Positions 19,206 to 27,520 of a stretch of 64,000 nucleotides of DNA are shown in pieces; position 1 is the first letter of the stretch, and every line of letters begins with the position of its first letter. This DNA comes from Arcicella rosea (GTDB lineage Bacteria > Bacteroidota > Bacteroidia > Cytophagales > Spirosomataceae), in assembly GCF_014204325.1 (NCBI RefSeq), contig NZ_JACHKT010000009.1:1-64000 (forward strand), given 5' to 3'. The translations under genes were made by a program, and so were the position numbers. Under the pieces are notes generated by a model. That model was not told where the DNA came from and made no database searches. It was given only the letters and a program-made list of their open reading frames with translations.

Positions 19206-20243
19206 ATGGAAACTAAGAATCCCATCAAAACCTATCTTCCTAGAATAATACTATTTTGTGTTTTAGCGGTAGGTTTATATTTAGGTTATACCAAATATCA
19301 ATATGCACAAGCACATGAAGATACAGACAACGCACAAGTAGAAACTTATTTTGTGCCAGTATTGCCAAGAATGGCAGGTTATGTAAAGGCTGTCAATGTA
19401 AAAGATTATGATGTAGTGAAAAAAGGTGAATTAATCTTAGAGATTGATTCAGACGAAGCAAAATTGGCTTTAGACGAAATGGAAGCAGATTTATTACAAG
19501 CACAGACAGACGTTGAAAATGCGAAAGCAAATATTTCAAATTTGTCGATGACGATTAAATCAAACGAAGCGAATCTGAAAGCAAATTATTTACGCAAAGA
19601 AAAAGCTAGAAAAGATGCAGATCGTGATGCAGCTTTGGTTTCTGAAAATGCCATTACTCGTAAACAAGGCGATGATAGTAAATCAGCTTATGAAGTATTA
19701 TCAGCACAATATGATGCAGGTTTAGCTGATATTTCAGCAACAAAATCAAGAATGCCAATTTTACAAGCAGCTTTGCATAAATCAGAAGCTACTTTGGCAA
19801 TAAAAAGAGTGAAAATTGAACAGCAGAAATTGAAACTTACTTATTCAAAAGTACATGCACCAAGTTCTGGAAGAATCGGGAAGAAAAGTGTTGAAGCTGG
19901 GCAATTTATTCAAGCTGGACAACCTTTGATGACTATCGTTCAAGATTCTACTTACTGGGTAGTAGCGAACTTCAAAGAAACACAAGTAAGCCGTTTGAAA
20001 ATAGGTGGTGAAGCAGAATTAAAATTAGATGCTTATCCGAACAGAATTTTAAAAGGAAGAATCATTTCAATTTCAGAATCTACTGGAGCAAAAACATCTT
20101 TATTACCTCCTGACAACGCTTCTGGCAACTTCGTGAAAGTAACACAACGTGTCCCTGTTAAAATTGAAATCCTTGATTTAGCACAAAATAAAGATATTCT
20201 TAGAGCTGGTCTTTCATTAGAAGTAAGTGTTGATGTAAAATAA
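19206..20243 (+). CDS. EmrA/HlyD-type membrane fusion protein
   Basis: 345 residues. One N-terminal membrane helix (about 9-27), then the periplasmic adaptor: a lipoyl half-motif (NAQVETYFVPVLPRMAGYVK), a long alpha-helical hairpin rich in Ala/Lys/Glu (about 85-205), the second lipoyl half (KVHAPSSGRIGKKSVEAGQF) and a beta-barrel domain. It links the inner-membrane MFS pump to the outer-membrane TolC channel encoded by the next two genes. Confidence 0.93.
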   Translation: METKNPIKTYLPRIILFCVLAVGLYLGYTKYQYAQAHEDTDNAQVETYFVPVLPRMAGYVKAVNVKDYDVVKKGELILEIDSDEAKLALDEMEADLLQAQTDVENAKANISNLSMTIKSNEANLKANYLRKEKARKDADRDAALVSENAITRKQGDDSKSAYEVLSAQYDAGLADISATKSRMPILQAALHKSEATLAIKRVKIEQQKLKLTYSKVHAPSSGRIGKKSVEAGQFIQAGQPLMTIVQDSTYWVVANFKETQVSRLKIGGEAELKLDAYPNRILKGRIISISESTGAKTSLLPPDNASGNFVKVTQRVPVKIEILDLAQNKDILRAGLSLEVSVDVK

Positions 20244-20249
20244 TGAGTG

Positions 20250-20392
20250 ATGGAGTGAATTGTGATTGAGTGAGTTAGTGAATTGTGAGTTAGTGAATTT
20301 AATAATAAGTCATTCAAAGTCAATCACTAAATCACTCATTCACTAACTCACAACTAACTAACTCACAACTAACAGACTCACAACTAAAAAAA
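20250..20392. repeat. Inverted repeat of GTGAGTTAGTGA-type words
   Basis: The gap between the fusion-protein and MFS genes is filled by iterated words. GTGAGTTAGTG at 20270-20280 and TTGTGAGTTAGTGAAT at 20283-20298 are answered by the exact reverse complement ATTCACTAACTCACAA at 20338-20353, with further ACTCACAACTAA copies up to 20392. Together they could form a hairpin within the efflux-operon mRNA. No gene is encoded. Confidence 0.8.
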
Positions 20393-20397
20393 GAGAC

Positions 20398-21981
20398 ATG
20401 GCTGCTAAAACAGGATTTGCAAAATATATAATCGTTATCACGACGGTTACGGCAGCAATCATGGAATTGCTCGATACCACCATCGTGAACGTGGCACTCA
20501 ATCAAATGGCGGGTTCTTTGGGCTCAACGATTGAAGATGTTGCTTGGGTGATTACTTCTTATGCCATTGCCAACGTAATCATCATTCCCATGACGGGATT
20601 TTTAGGAGAGTACTTCGGTAGAAAAACCTATTATCTTACTTCAATGGTACTTTTTGGAGTAGCTTCCTATTTCTGTGGTGCTTCAGACGGATTATGGGAA
20701 TTAGTTTTCTGGCGTTTTATCCAAGGAATTGGTGGAGGAGCCTTACTTTCAACTTCGCAAGCAATTTTATTTGATGCCTTCGACCCAAAAGATAGAGGAA
20801 TTGCCTCTGGACTTTTTGGGATGGGAATCGTATTAGGCCCAACGTTAGGCCCAGCTTTAGGTGGTTATATTCTTGAAACGTATAATTGGTCACAAATTTT
20901 TTATGTAAATATTCCGATTTGTGCACTTGCTACGGTTTTAACATTGATTTACATTGATAGAAAAGAAGGGGAAGGCGAACGGAAACAGGAAATTAAAATT
21001 GATTATATCGGAATTTTACTCCTTATTATCGGTATCGGTGCATTGCAATTTGTATTAGAAAAAGGGGAATCGGAAGACTGGTTTGAATCAAGAATGATTG
21101 TTACCGTTAGTTTGATGGCAGCAATTGGTATCATCGGTTTTATTTGGCATGAACTTCACACCGAACATCCAGTAGTGAATTTAAGCATTTTTAAACATCG
21201 AATTTTTGCTTTTTCTACGATGTTTAATTTAGTCTCTGGTTTAGGTTTGTTTACTTCTGCTTTTGTGTATCCCGTTTTGGTACAAAGAGTAAACGGTTTT
21301 ACGCCACTCGAAGCTGGGGTTTCATTAGTCGCTCCAACGATGGCAGCCGTCATTCTTTTCCCGATAATTGGTAAAAGAATGGGAGCAGGTGCTTCGCCGA
21401 TTCCTTTTATGATTGCAGGAATTTGCTTTTTCATTTTCTTTGGTTTTTACAGTGGAACAGCAACGCCAGATATGGGCAAATGGGATTTTTTCCCGATGCA
21501 AATTTGTAGAACCATCGGTATTTCATTATTACAATTACCACTCATCAATCAAGCTGTAGCAGGGTTAAAGCCGAAAGAATATCCAGCGGGAATTGCACTT
21601 TCGAATATGATTCGTCAATTAGGTGGTGCTTTTGGTATTGCTTTGGCAAACAACTTCGCAACGAATCGTGCAGCGCAACATCGTTCAGATTTAATGGCGA
21701 ATATGAGTACCGATAATCCACTTTTTAATGAAAGAGTAGCGAATGCCACTAAAAATATGATAGCCTCGACAGGCGATACCTTCAATGCGGCAACAATGGC
21801 TTATAAACAATTAGAAGCTGCGGTAGCTCGTCAAGCGTACTTTTTGGCATATTTAGATACTTTTAGATTGATTTCCATCTTCTTTATTTGTTTACTTCCT
21901 TTTGTGTTTTTACTAAGAACCAAGAAAGTATCACCTGAAGAAGCTGCTGCTATGGCAAAAGCCGCTGCGGAAAGCCATTAA
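20398..21981 (+). CDS. EmrB/QacA-type MFS drug transporter (DHA2, 14 TM)
   Basis: 527 residues with about 14 hydrophobic segments. Motif C of the DHA2 family is visible early (ELLDTTIVNVALNQM), motif A at GFLGEYFGRKTYYL, and the antiporter motif at GIVLGPTLGPALGGYI. It exports lipophilic compounds by proton antiport across the inner membrane, working with the EmrA-type adaptor upstream and the TolC-type channel downstream. The C-terminal tail is cytoplasmic and Ala/Glu rich. Confidence 0.95.
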   Translation: MAAKTGFAKYIIVITTVTAAIMELLDTTIVNVALNQMAGSLGSTIEDVAWVITSYAIANVIIIPMTGFLGEYFGRKTYYLTSMVLFGVASYFCGASDGLWELVFWRFIQGIGGGALLSTSQAILFDAFDPKDRGIASGLFGMGIVLGPTLGPALGGYILETYNWSQIFYVNIPICALATVLTLIYIDRKEGEGERKQEIKIDYIGILLLIIGIGALQFVLEKGESEDWFESRMIVTVSLMAAIGIIGFIWHELHTEHPVVNLSIFKHRIFAFSTMFNLVSGLGLFTSAFVYPVLVQRVNGFTPLEAGVSLVAPTMAAVILFPIIGKRMGAGASPIPFMIAGICFFIFFGFYSGTATPDMGKWDFFPMQICRTIGISLLQLPLINQAVAGLKPKEYPAGIALSNMIRQLGGAFGIALANNFATNRAAQHRSDLMANMSTDNPLFNERVANATKNMIASTGDTFNAATMAYKQLEAAVARQAYFLAYLDTFRLISIFFICLLPFVFLLRTKKVSPEEAAAMAKAAAESH

Positions 21982-22062
21982 TTGGAGTGAGGAGTTTGGA
22001 TTGCGGAGTGAGGAGTATTTTTTTTAATTTTTCTATCATGGACTTGATTAATTTTTCAAACA

Positions 22063-23397
22063 ATGAAAATCAACAATAATTATATCGCTTCGTTTTTACT
22101 TTTTGCCGAAATATTGGTTGGGCAAGCAGTAAAAGCACAAGAAAAAACCGATGAGACGCTCAAGCAATTGGTACGTTCAGCCATCGAATACGCTCCCAAA
22201 ATCAAGGAACAGCAGCAAATGGTTAACATTGGTGATTATCGTACCAAAGTACAAGAATCGGCATTGAAACCTCAAATTCAATCTGAAATAGGAGTAACCA
22301 GAATCGACCCAGTTGCAAAAGCTAATTTTGGCACAACCAGTTTACAATTTCAACCGAATATGAATTACAATGCCAACATCGGTGCAAATTATGTATTGTA
22401 CGATTGGGGTAAACAAAATATCAATATCGAAAAATCTAAATTAGAGACTGAGCTTTCTAAAACGGGCGTTGAAGGCTTGAAGAATATTTATGCTTACCAA
22501 GTAGCCAATTTGTACTACGGAATTATTTACACGCAAAAAGCGATTGAAGTACAAAAAGAGCAACTGAAATTGGTAGAAGATAATGGTAAAATTATTGGTG
22601 ACAGATTGAAACAAGGAGATGCTTTGGATTATGACCAAGTAACGATTCAGGTAAGATATAAAAATGCTGAAACCCGTTTAACAGATTTACAAAGTCAATT
22701 AGAACGTCAGTACATTTATCTTTCTTCACTCATCGGGAAAGATGCCCACGGAGTAATTCCAAACAATGCAGATTTCAATTTGGGGCTAGTGGCACTTAGT
22801 ACAGAAGAAGCTTTCAATCAAGCTCAAAACAGTAATTTTGATTTAAAAACGTTGAAAGACAGAGATTTAATTGCTGAACGTGAAGTAAAAATCGCTAAAA
22901 TGGGTTCTGCACCTTATATCGCAGCGAATGCTTCTTTAGGTTTACGAAATGGTTATTTACCAAGAATTAACGGAGAAATTCCTCCAATTTCTGATGATTT
23001 TAAATTCGGAAGTACAGTAGGTGTAAAATTGACAATTCCTGTGTATTCAGGGAATAGAACGGCTCATCAAACTGAAATTGCAAGACTGAATCGTGAAATG
23101 TTGAAATATTCTGCCGAAGTAACAAATCAGAACTTAAAGCGTGATTTAGATGCAGCTCAAAACGATTATAACACTGCAAAAAGTAAATTAGAGTTATCTG
23201 AACGCAATGTTTTTCAAGCACAATACGCCTTGAAATTAGCCAATGCACGTTTTAAAAATGGCGTAATTACCAATGTGGAAATTGAAGCTTCACAGACTGC
23301 TTTAAGAGAAACTCAACTTACTCAACTACAATATCAGTATCAAATGTCGATTGCTCAATTAGAACTTAATCGTTTGACGGGAATCAAATTTTGGTAA
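22063..23397 (+). CDS. TolC family outer-membrane efflux protein
   Basis: 444 residues with a signal peptide (cut near VKAQ, residue 26). It contains two outer-membrane-efflux-protein repeats, each with long coiled helices (TGVEGLKNIYAYQVANLYYG; QNLKRDLDAAQNDYNTAKSK), and strands predicted to enter the outer-membrane barrel (YNANIGANYVLYDWGKQ, SDDFKFGSTVGVKLTIPVYS). It completes the efflux operon. The 81-bp gap before it holds the repeated word GGAGTGAGGAGT twice. A bidirectional terminator follows. Confidence 0.93.
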   Translation: MKINNNYIASFLLFAEILVGQAVKAQEKTDETLKQLVRSAIEYAPKIKEQQQMVNIGDYRTKVQESALKPQIQSEIGVTRIDPVAKANFGTTSLQFQPNMNYNANIGANYVLYDWGKQNINIEKSKLETELSKTGVEGLKNIYAYQVANLYYGIIYTQKAIEVQKEQLKLVEDNGKIIGDRLKQGDALDYDQVTIQVRYKNAETRLTDLQSQLERQYIYLSSLIGKDAHGVIPNNADFNLGLVALSTEEAFNQAQNSNFDLKTLKDRDLIAEREVKIAKMGSAPYIAANASLGLRNGYLPRINGEIPPISDDFKFGSTVGVKLTIPVYSGNRTAHQTEIARLNREMLKYSAEVTNQNLKRDLDAAQNDYNTAKSKLELSERNVFQAQYALKLANARFKNGVITNVEIEASQTALRETQLTQLQYQYQMSIAQLELNRLTGIKFW

Positions 23398-23399
23398 AT

Positions 23400-23438
23400 A
23401 ATTTGAGACTGACTATCTTGTTTAGTCAGTCTCAAATT
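23400..23438. terminator. Bidirectional terminator between tolC-like and hmp genes
   Basis: Perfect 16-bp stem (AATTTGAGACTGACTA with its complement) and a 7-nt loop, between two convergent genes. T-rich sequence lies on both sides. Confidence 0.8.
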
Positions 23439-23468
23439 CAATGAAGAAAAATCTACTTTTTACTTTAT

Positions 23469-24671
23469 TTAAGCCAAAGCTTCACTTGGGCCAAAGAATT
23501 CATAATGTAATTGAGATGCAGGAATATTCGCTGCTTCCAATATTTTTTTGACACTTTTCATAAAACCAACAGGTCCACAGAAGTAATATTCAGCATATAA
23601 AGTTGATAATTTTTCTTTCAAAATATCAATCGTCAAAAAGCCCGAAAATTGTTCAATTCCATCAGCAACATCAGTACTCAAAGGCTCATCGTACAAGCTG
23701 ATAGTTTTTAGCGTAGTTTTTTTACTAGCTAATTGCTGACTTTTTGCTTTGAAAGCGTGTACAGACGAATTTTTCGCACATTGTACAAAAAGTACTTCGT
23801 TTTCAGCAAAATGGAAAAGTTCCATATACATACTCATTAATGGCGTAATACCTACTCCGCCCGCAATTAATACGATTGGCTTTTCAGTTTTTGCCAATAC
23901 AAATTCACCAGCAGGAATACCTAATTTCACGGTATCGCCAACCACTAAATGGTCATGAAGATAGTTTGAAACTACTCCATCAGGATTTCCATTTTCTCTT
24001 TTTACCGAAATTCTCAAAGTATTTTGCGTTGGGCAACCCGACAAACTATAATTTCTAGTATGCAAATGTTCAACCTCTGGCATTTGCACACTTACTGCTA
24101 CGTACTGTCCGCCTTTAAAACTTGGTATTTCCGAACCATCAACAGGTTTGAAGTAAAACGAAGTAATGATGCTACTTTCAGCTTCTTTTTTAGTGATTAC
24201 AAAGTCTTTTTGTCCTCTAAAACCACCTTTTTTAGCTTCGGCATTCTGGTATAATTGTTCTTCTTTTGTGATAAAAAGTGAGGCTAAATCTCCATAAGCT
24301 TCTGCCCATGCATCCATAATTTCTGGTGTTGCGGCGTCTTGCAATACTTCTTTAATAGCTGCCAATAAGTTTGCTCCAACAAGCTGATACATCGCTGGCG
24401 TAATACTCAAGCTACTATGTTTTTGGGTGATTTGTTCTACCGCTGTACTTAAAACAGCTAAATTATCAATGTTTGCAGCGTAAGCATAAACGGCATTGGC
24501 TAAGGCTCTCGACTGTGTACCATGTGACTGATGCGTCATATTAAAGACATTTTTTAGTTCTGGATGGTTTTGAAGTAAAAGCTGATAAAACACTTTGGTA
24601 ATGTTTTCTCCGTGAATAGCTAATACTGGTGCTGTTGATTTTACGATTTCAATTGTTTTTTGACTTGCCAT
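23469..24671 (-). CDS. hmp: Flavohemoglobin, nitric oxide dioxygenase
   Basis: 400 residues. The N-terminal globin domain (about 1-137) has the proximal heme histidine H85 (ITQKHSSLS). The FAD domain (about 150-260) has RNYSLSG and the NAD domain (about 265-400) has LIAGGVGITPLMSMYMEL and YYFCGPVGFMKSVKKIL. The enzyme oxidises NO to nitrate with O2 and NADH in the cytoplasm. It is followed upstream by an Rrf2-type regulator gene carrying three cysteines, and both promoter regions contain the same AAAAGA-N8-TCTTTT motif, so regulation by NO is likely. Confidence 0.96.
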   Translation of the reverse strand: MASQKTIEIVKSTAPVLAIHGENITKVFYQLLLQNHPELKNVFNMTHQSHGTQSRALANAVYAYAANIDNLAVLSTAVEQITQKHSSLSITPAMYQLVGANLLAAIKEVLQDAATPEIMDAWAEAYGDLASLFITKEEQLYQNAEAKKGGFRGQKDFVITKKEAESSIITSFYFKPVDGSEIPSFKGGQYVAVSVQMPEVEHLHTRNYSLSGCPTQNTLRISVKRENGNPDGVVSNYLHDHLVVGDTVKLGIPAGEFVLAKTEKPIVLIAGGVGITPLMSMYMELFHFAENEVLFVQCAKNSSVHAFKAKSQQLASKKTTLKTISLYDEPLSTDVADGIEQFSGFLTIDILKEKLSTLYAEYYFCGPVGFMKSVKKILEAANIPASQLHYEFFGPSEALA

Positions 24672-24715
24672 GATGGATTTGAGTTAATTTTTTAAAATTA
24701 TATTAAATGAAGAAT

Positions 24716-24735
24716 AAAAGACCTTTATATCTTTT
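24716..24735. promoter_or_regulatory. Putative Rrf2/NsrR operator upstream of hmp
   Basis: AAAAGA-N8-TCTTTT lies 45 bp before the hmp start. The same half-sites and spacing occur in the larger palindrome upstream of the Rrf2 gene (25261-25294). No clear -7 element is visible here. Confidence 0.65.
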
Positions 24736-24780
24736 GTATGAAAATGAGATATTAAATTAAGGTTTTAGATTCATGAAATA

Positions 24781-25230
24781 TTAAGCTTGATTTTGTGTTG
24801 AGGTTAAAAAAGTAAGTCCAGAAGTAAGTCCAGTGGCTAGTTCTTCTAAGCTTGTACTTTCCAACAATTTCGTAATATCATTTCTGATTTTAGCGAATTG
24901 ATTATGAAGAGGACAGGGGTTTTTAGCCGAGCAATTTTTAAGTCCGAGTCCACAACTGATAAAAATATTATCGCCATCAACAGCTTTCACGATAGCTGAA
25001 AGCTTTGTTGTACGCATTTTCTCAGGTTGAATTTCAAAACCACCGTTAGGGCCTTTGATAGAATCTAACAAATGGTTTTTTGAAAGTACTTGTAAAATTT
25101 TAGCTGTAAAAGCCTCTGGCGAAGCGATTTCATGAGCAATTTCTTTTATCCCAACTCTTTTATTTTCAAGAGATTGAGAGGCGATATAAATGCTCGCTTT
25201 AATGGCGTACTCACAAGTTTTTGAAAACAT
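24781..25230 (-). CDS. Rrf2 family regulator, NsrR-like, with three-cysteine cluster site
   Basis: 149 residues from the ATG at 25230 (MFSKTCEYAIKASIYIASQS, the usual Rrf2 start); an upstream extension of the frame is not conserved-looking and would cover the promoter. A winged helix (VGIKEIAHEIASPEAFTAKI) and wing (IKGPNGGFEI) precede cysteines 93, 100 and 106 (CGLGLKNCSAKNPC), spaced as in NsrR/IscR-type Fe-S regulators. The adjacent flavohemoglobin gene points to NO sensing. It likely represses itself and hmp through the shared palindromes. Confidence 0.9.
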   Translation of the reverse strand: MFSKTCEYAIKASIYIASQSLENKRVGIKEIAHEIASPEAFTAKILQVLSKNHLLDSIKGPNGGFEIQPEKMRTTKLSAIVKAVDGDNIFISCGLGLKNCSAKNPCPLHNQFAKIRNDITKLLESTSLEELATGLTSGLTFLTSTQNQA

Positions 25231-25246
25231 AATAAAAATATTTCTG

Positions 25247-25294
25247 CAAATATAGTAACGAAACAATAAAAGACAAAAATATCTTTTATTGTTT
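25247..25294 (-). promoter_or_regulatory. Promoter and palindromic operator of the Rrf2 gene
   Basis: Reading the minus strand, TTTTTG (25274-25279) is followed after 19 bp by TATATTTG (25247-25254), a textbook Bacteroidota -33/-7 pair. The -33 element lies inside a perfect inverted repeat with 13-bp arms, AAACAATAAAAGA (25261-25273) and TCTTTTATTGTTT (25282-25294), separated by 8 bp. A dimer bound here would exclude the sigma factor, which predicts autorepression. Confidence 0.75.
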
Positions 25295-25349
25295 TTAATA
25301 TTTATATTTTTTCCTAATTTTGATTTGAGTGAAAGGGTTTTAAAACACA

Positions 25350-25381
25350 AATCCCTTTAGTTTATTGAGGCTAAAGGGATT
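25350..25381. terminator. Terminator downstream of alanine dehydrogenase gene
   Basis: 11-bp perfect stem (AATCCCTTTAG with CTAAAGGGATT) and a 10-nt loop, lying between ald and the Rrf2 gene, both on the minus strand. It isolates the Rrf2 promoter from ald transcription. Confidence 0.7.
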
Positions 25382-25467
25382 TTATTTATGGGTAAATTTA
25401 ATATAAAAAATGCTTTAAGACTATTTCCGAAATCAAAAATATGATAGATCAAGACTCAAAACTAAAA

Positions 25468-26637
25468 TTACAATACACTTTCAATACTCGAAAGCGTTAA
25501 GCCCCAAGCATCAGAAACACCTTTATAAACAATTTTTCCAGTTACTACATTCAAGCCTTTTTTCAATTCTTCATTATCTGTACAAGCTTTTTTCCAACCT
25601 TTATTAGCTAATTGAAGTGCATAAGGTAAAGTAGCGTTTGTCAAAGCCAAAGTAGAAGTATAAGGCACCGCACCTGGCATATTGGCTACGCAATAATGCA
25701 CAACGCCATCAATGACAAAAGTAGGATTTTCGTGTGTTGTCGGCTGACAAGTTTCGATACAACCGCCTTGGTCAACAGCAACGTCAACTAAAACTGTTCC
25801 TTCACGCATTTCTTTCAACATTTCACGAGTAATCAAATGTGGTGCTTTTGCTCCCGGAATCAATACTGCTCCAATAATTAAATCAGAAACTTTAATCGCT
25901 TCACGAACATTGTACTCGTTCGACATCACGGTGTCAACATTGACAGGCATCACATCTTCCAAATAACGTAAACGTGGCAAGCTAATGTCCATAATCGTTA
26001 CGTTTGCACCTAAACCCGCTGCCATTTTTGCTGCTTGTGTTCCTACAATTCCGCCACCTAAAACCAATACATTGGCTGGTTTTACGCCTGCTACTCCGCC
26101 TAATAAAATACCTCTTCCACCCATTGGTTTCTCTAAGTATTTCGCTCCTTCTTGAATCGCCATTCTACCTGCTACTTCCGACATCGGAATTAATAATGGT
26201 AAAGAACGGTCTGTTTTCTCAACAGTTTCGTAAGCCAAACAAATCGCTTTGCGTTCAATCATGGCATGTGTTAATGGCTCAGAAGAAGCAAAGTGGAAGT
26301 AAGTAAAAAGTAACTGATTTTCTTTGATTAAATTATATTCAGAAGCAATCGGCTCTTTTACCTTGCAAATCATTTCAGCAATGGCATATACTTCTTCGAT
26401 AGTTGGTAAAATACTTGCACCAGCTTTTACATACTCTTCATCCGAAAAACCGCTTCCTAAACCTGCTTGTGTTTGAATATAAACTGTATGACCGTTCTTT
26501 TTGAATTCTGCAACGCCCGCAGGAGTTAATGCAACACGGTTCTCATTGTTCTTAATTTCTTTTGGTACACCGATAATCATGGGATTGTGGGGGTTAATTT
26601 CTGCTTTTCTGTTATTGGCTAAACCAATCATGCCCAA
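25468..26637 (-). CDS. ald: Alanine dehydrogenase
   Basis: 389 residues if the first ATG is used. The family normally begins at MIIGVPKEIKNNENRVALTP, here residue 20 (26580), so the start may be there. The catalytic lysine/histidine region is LLFTYFHFASSEPLTHAMIE, the Rossmann nucleotide-binding motif is VLVLGGGIVGTQAAKMAAGL, and the C-terminal substrate motif is YCVANMPGAVPYTSTLALTN. It interconverts L-alanine and pyruvate plus ammonia with NAD. An Lrp/AsnC gene is divergent at 26809. Confidence 0.95.
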   Translation of the reverse strand: MGMIGLANNRKAEINPHNPMIIGVPKEIKNNENRVALTPAGVAEFKKNGHTVYIQTQAGLGSGFSDEEYVKAGASILPTIEEVYAIAEMICKVKEPIASEYNLIKENQLLFTYFHFASSEPLTHAMIERKAICLAYETVEKTDRSLPLLIPMSEVAGRMAIQEGAKYLEKPMGGRGILLGGVAGVKPANVLVLGGGIVGTQAAKMAAGLGANVTIMDISLPRLRYLEDVMPVNVDTVMSNEYNVREAIKVSDLIIGAVLIPGAKAPHLITREMLKEMREGTVLVDVAVDQGGCIETCQPTTHENPTFVIDGVVHYCVANMPGAVPYTSTLALTNATLPYALQLANKGWKKACTDNEELKKGLNVVTGKIVYKGVSDAWGLTLSSIESVL

Positions 26638-26675
26638 TAACAGAATTGCAGAGATGTTTGTAAATGAAGTATGTA

Positions 26676-26683
26676 CAAAGTTA
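26676..26683 (-). promoter_or_regulatory. -7 element for ald
   Basis: TAACTTTG on the minus strand, 39 bp before the first ald ATG, matches TAnnTTTG. I see no good TTG 19-21 bp upstream, so the promoter may need an activator, for instance the neighbouring Lrp-type protein. Confidence 0.45.
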
Positions 26684-26808
26684 ATAATACAGGAAATAGT
26701 TTTATATTTGTTGAATAAATAAGGAATTAGTGGTTAGATTTAGGGTTTTTCACGAAAAAAATTCTGTATTAAGCAAATATTACCTTTCTGTAAAGTAAAT
26801 TTTTCTTT

Positions 26809-27282
26809 ATGACTTTAGACGCAACAGATTTACGCATTCTTCAATTGTTACAGGAGAATGCCCAATTGACGATAAAAGAAATCTCAAAACAGATTAATTT
26901 GTCGATGACGCCCACCCACGACCGCATCAAAAGGTTAGAACAAGAGGAAATTATCGAGAAGTATGTGACTATTTTGAACAAAAAAAAGCTGGGAAATCCG
27001 CTTGTTGTTTATTGCAGTATTACATTGGACAAGCAACAGAAAAACCATTTTGAAGAATTCGAGGAGGCAATCAAGCAATTTCCAGAGGTGATAGAGTGCA
27101 GTGTAGTTTCTGGAAGTTATGATTATTTGGTAAAAATCATTGCTAAAAATATGGAGGCATATAATGAATTTTATCAGAAAAAATTATCTGCCTTACAAAG
27201 CGTAGCCCACATCAGCAGTTCCTTCGTGATGTCGGAAGTGAAGAATACGACAGTGTTGCCGATTGGTAATTTGAAAATTTGA
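26809..27282 (+). CDS. Lrp/AsnC family transcriptional regulator
   Basis: 157 residues. The helix-turn-helix is at about 5-60 (DLRILQLLQENAQLTIKEIS then TPTHDRIKRLEQEEIIEKY), followed by the RAM/AsnC effector domain (about 75-145, FPEVIECSVVSGSYDYLVKI). It is divergent from alanine dehydrogenase with a 171-bp gap, an arrangement in which Lrp-type proteins usually control ald in response to alanine or leucine. Confidence 0.93.
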   Translation: MTLDATDLRILQLLQENAQLTIKEISKQINLSMTPTHDRIKRLEQEEIIEKYVTILNKKKLGNPLVVYCSITLDKQQKNHFEEFEEAIKQFPEVIECSVVSGSYDYLVKIIAKNMEAYNEFYQKKLSALQSVAHISSSFVMSEVKNTTVLPIGNLKI

Positions 27283-27294
27283 AGATGCTCGTTC

Positions 27295-27520
27295 GATTTG
27301 AAAATTTGGAAATTTGAAGATTTGAAAATAAAGGAATTGTTACTCTAAAATTCATTAAATCTATTTTCATTAAACATTACCTTCAAGTTATCAAATTGTC
27401 TTAATCATTTTCAAATCATCAAACTTTCAAATTGTTTTAATCATTTTCAAATCTTCAAATCACCAAATTTTCAATTTTTTTTAATCATTTTCAAATCTTC
27501 AAATCACCAAATCTTCAAAT
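27295..27520. repeat. Inverted and direct repeats of ATTTGAAA-type words
   Basis: An 8-bp word (ATTTGAAA, ATTTGGAA, ATTTGAAG, ATTTGAAA) is iterated at 27295-27328. Its reverse complement occurs almost unchanged at 27443-27475. The right side also carries direct copies of TCATTTTCAAATC near 27407, 27441 and 27485. The last copy runs into the FAD oxidoreductase gene, whose final codons and TGA stop are repeat sequence. Confidence 0.8.
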
